DNA of 64,000 nucleotides. It comes from Janthinobacterium sp. 61 (GTDB lineage Bacteria; Pseudomonadota; Gammaproteobacteria; Burkholderiales; Burkholderiaceae_D). A program made the position numbers and the translations under genes. Below, piece after piece: positions 63,750 through 64,000 of this stretch (position 1 is its first letter; each line of letters starts with the position of its first letter). Where the stretch lies: contig NZ_PJMQ01000001.1 in the NCBI RefSeq assembly GCF_002846335.1, positions 930,001-994,000 on the forward strand. The letters run 5' to 3'. The notes beneath the pieces were generated by a model. It was not told the origin of the DNA. It saw nothing but the letters and a program-made list of their open reading frames with translations, and did no database searches.

Positions 63750-64000
63750 TCAAGTGGACTTGTTCTTGCGACGAGCCACGAAGCCGAGGAGGCCCAGGCC
63801 CGCCAGGAGCATGCCGTAGGTTTCTGGCTCAGGCACGGCGGCGGTGATATTCGCTGTATAGGTCAGATTGCTTACATAATAGGTGTCCCACGCCTGATTC
63901 AAATCAAGGGGATTTTTGCCACCAGAATTCAGATACACGAAATTACCTGCCAAGCCACCGTCGCCGGTCGACCCTAGCATCGTTACGCTTGAAATGGGAT
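63750..64000 (-). CDS. PEP-CTERM sorting-domain protein, C-terminal part
   Basis: The frame is open through the right edge; the start lies outside the window. The visible 82 residues end in the PEP-CTERM signal: VPEPETYGMLLAGLGLLGFVARRKNKS, seen here as VPEP, a hydrophobic helix and a basic tail. Such proteins are sorted to the surface by exosortase EpsH-type systems in exopolysaccharide-producing Gram-negatives. The exosortase is not in this window. Confidence 0.88.
   Translation of the reverse strand, partial: PISSVTMLGSTGDGGLAGNFVYLNSGGKNPLDLNQAWDTYYVSNLTYTANITAAVPEPETYGMLLAGLGLLGFVARRKNKST

Overview
The window looks like the chromosome of a betaproteobacterium of the Oxalobacteraceae (Janthinobacterium/Massilia/Duganella type). 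The basis is the GC-rich coding bias, the Burkholderiales-style gene order smc-zipA-ligA and rpsB-tsf-pyrH-frr-uppS-cdsA-dxr-rseP-bamA-skp-lpxD-fabZ-lpxA-lpxB-rnhB, the ppsR/ppsA divergent pair, a tandem glycine riboswitch ahead of gcvTHP, and a PEP-CTERM protein at the right edge. The genus is inferred from protein character; no 16S gene or other decisive marker is present.

Layout. (1) 1-6030 is an accessory, visibly AT-richer stretch: the tail of a GGDEF protein cut by an IS30-type terminal remnant, a series of small orphan genes (hydrophobic protein, isochorismatase-like hydrolase, 89-aa protein, DUF6434-type chimera, a membrane gene broken by a stop codon), a secreted serine hydrolase and a complete IS30-family element. 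Short palindromic motifs (core CCGCAGCCAGAAGCGG) recur between these genes. (2) 6160-13421 is a self-contained efflux module: a histidine kinase and an NtrC-type activator on the minus strand, facing an HlyD-type adaptor, an ABC ATPase and an FtsX-type permease on the plus strand. A near-perfect sigma-54 promoter and two upstream palindromes lie between them. (3) 13631-15890 holds a TetR regulator, a Bcr/CflA-type MFS pump, a 20-bp operator-like palindrome, two tiny reading frames and a pair of inverted REP-like hairpins. (4) 15906-20885 is the glycine cleavage operon gcvT-gcvH-gcvP on the minus strand, with its promoter and tandem riboswitch.

(5) 21023-32884 carries a ClpP-like protease, a PAP2-type membrane protein, smc-zipA-ligA (chromosome organisation, division, DNA ligation), galU-def, a YcgR/PilZ protein and a pseudouridine synthase. 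(6) 32926-36342 has glnD and map on the minus strand. (7) 36593-54451 is the long translation/lipid/outer-membrane cluster: rpsB, tsf, pyrH, frr, uppS, cdsA, dxr, rseP, bamA, skp, lpxD, fabZ, lpxA, lpxB, rnhB, a SpoU-type rRNA methyltransferase and a class V aminotransferase. Inside it a 740-bp tandem duplication has produced two intact, diverged fabZ genes separated by a dead lpxA 5' end fused to a dead lpxD 3' end.

(8) 54470-62617 holds ppsR/ppsA, a Dps-like protein, nfeD plus an SPFH protein, an H-NS-like protein, smpB and ratA-rnfH. (9) 62797-63691 is a mosaic of phage debris (integrase C-terminus, cytosine-5 methyltransferase fragment, HeH/LEM-type fragment), followed by the C-terminal part of a PEP-CTERM protein that runs off the right end.

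The most notable items are the fabZ duplication, the sigma-54-controlled efflux module with a matched two-component system, the IS30 insertion inside a palindromic repeat, and several probable regulatory RNA structures. No tRNA, rRNA, CRISPR array or replication origin was seen.
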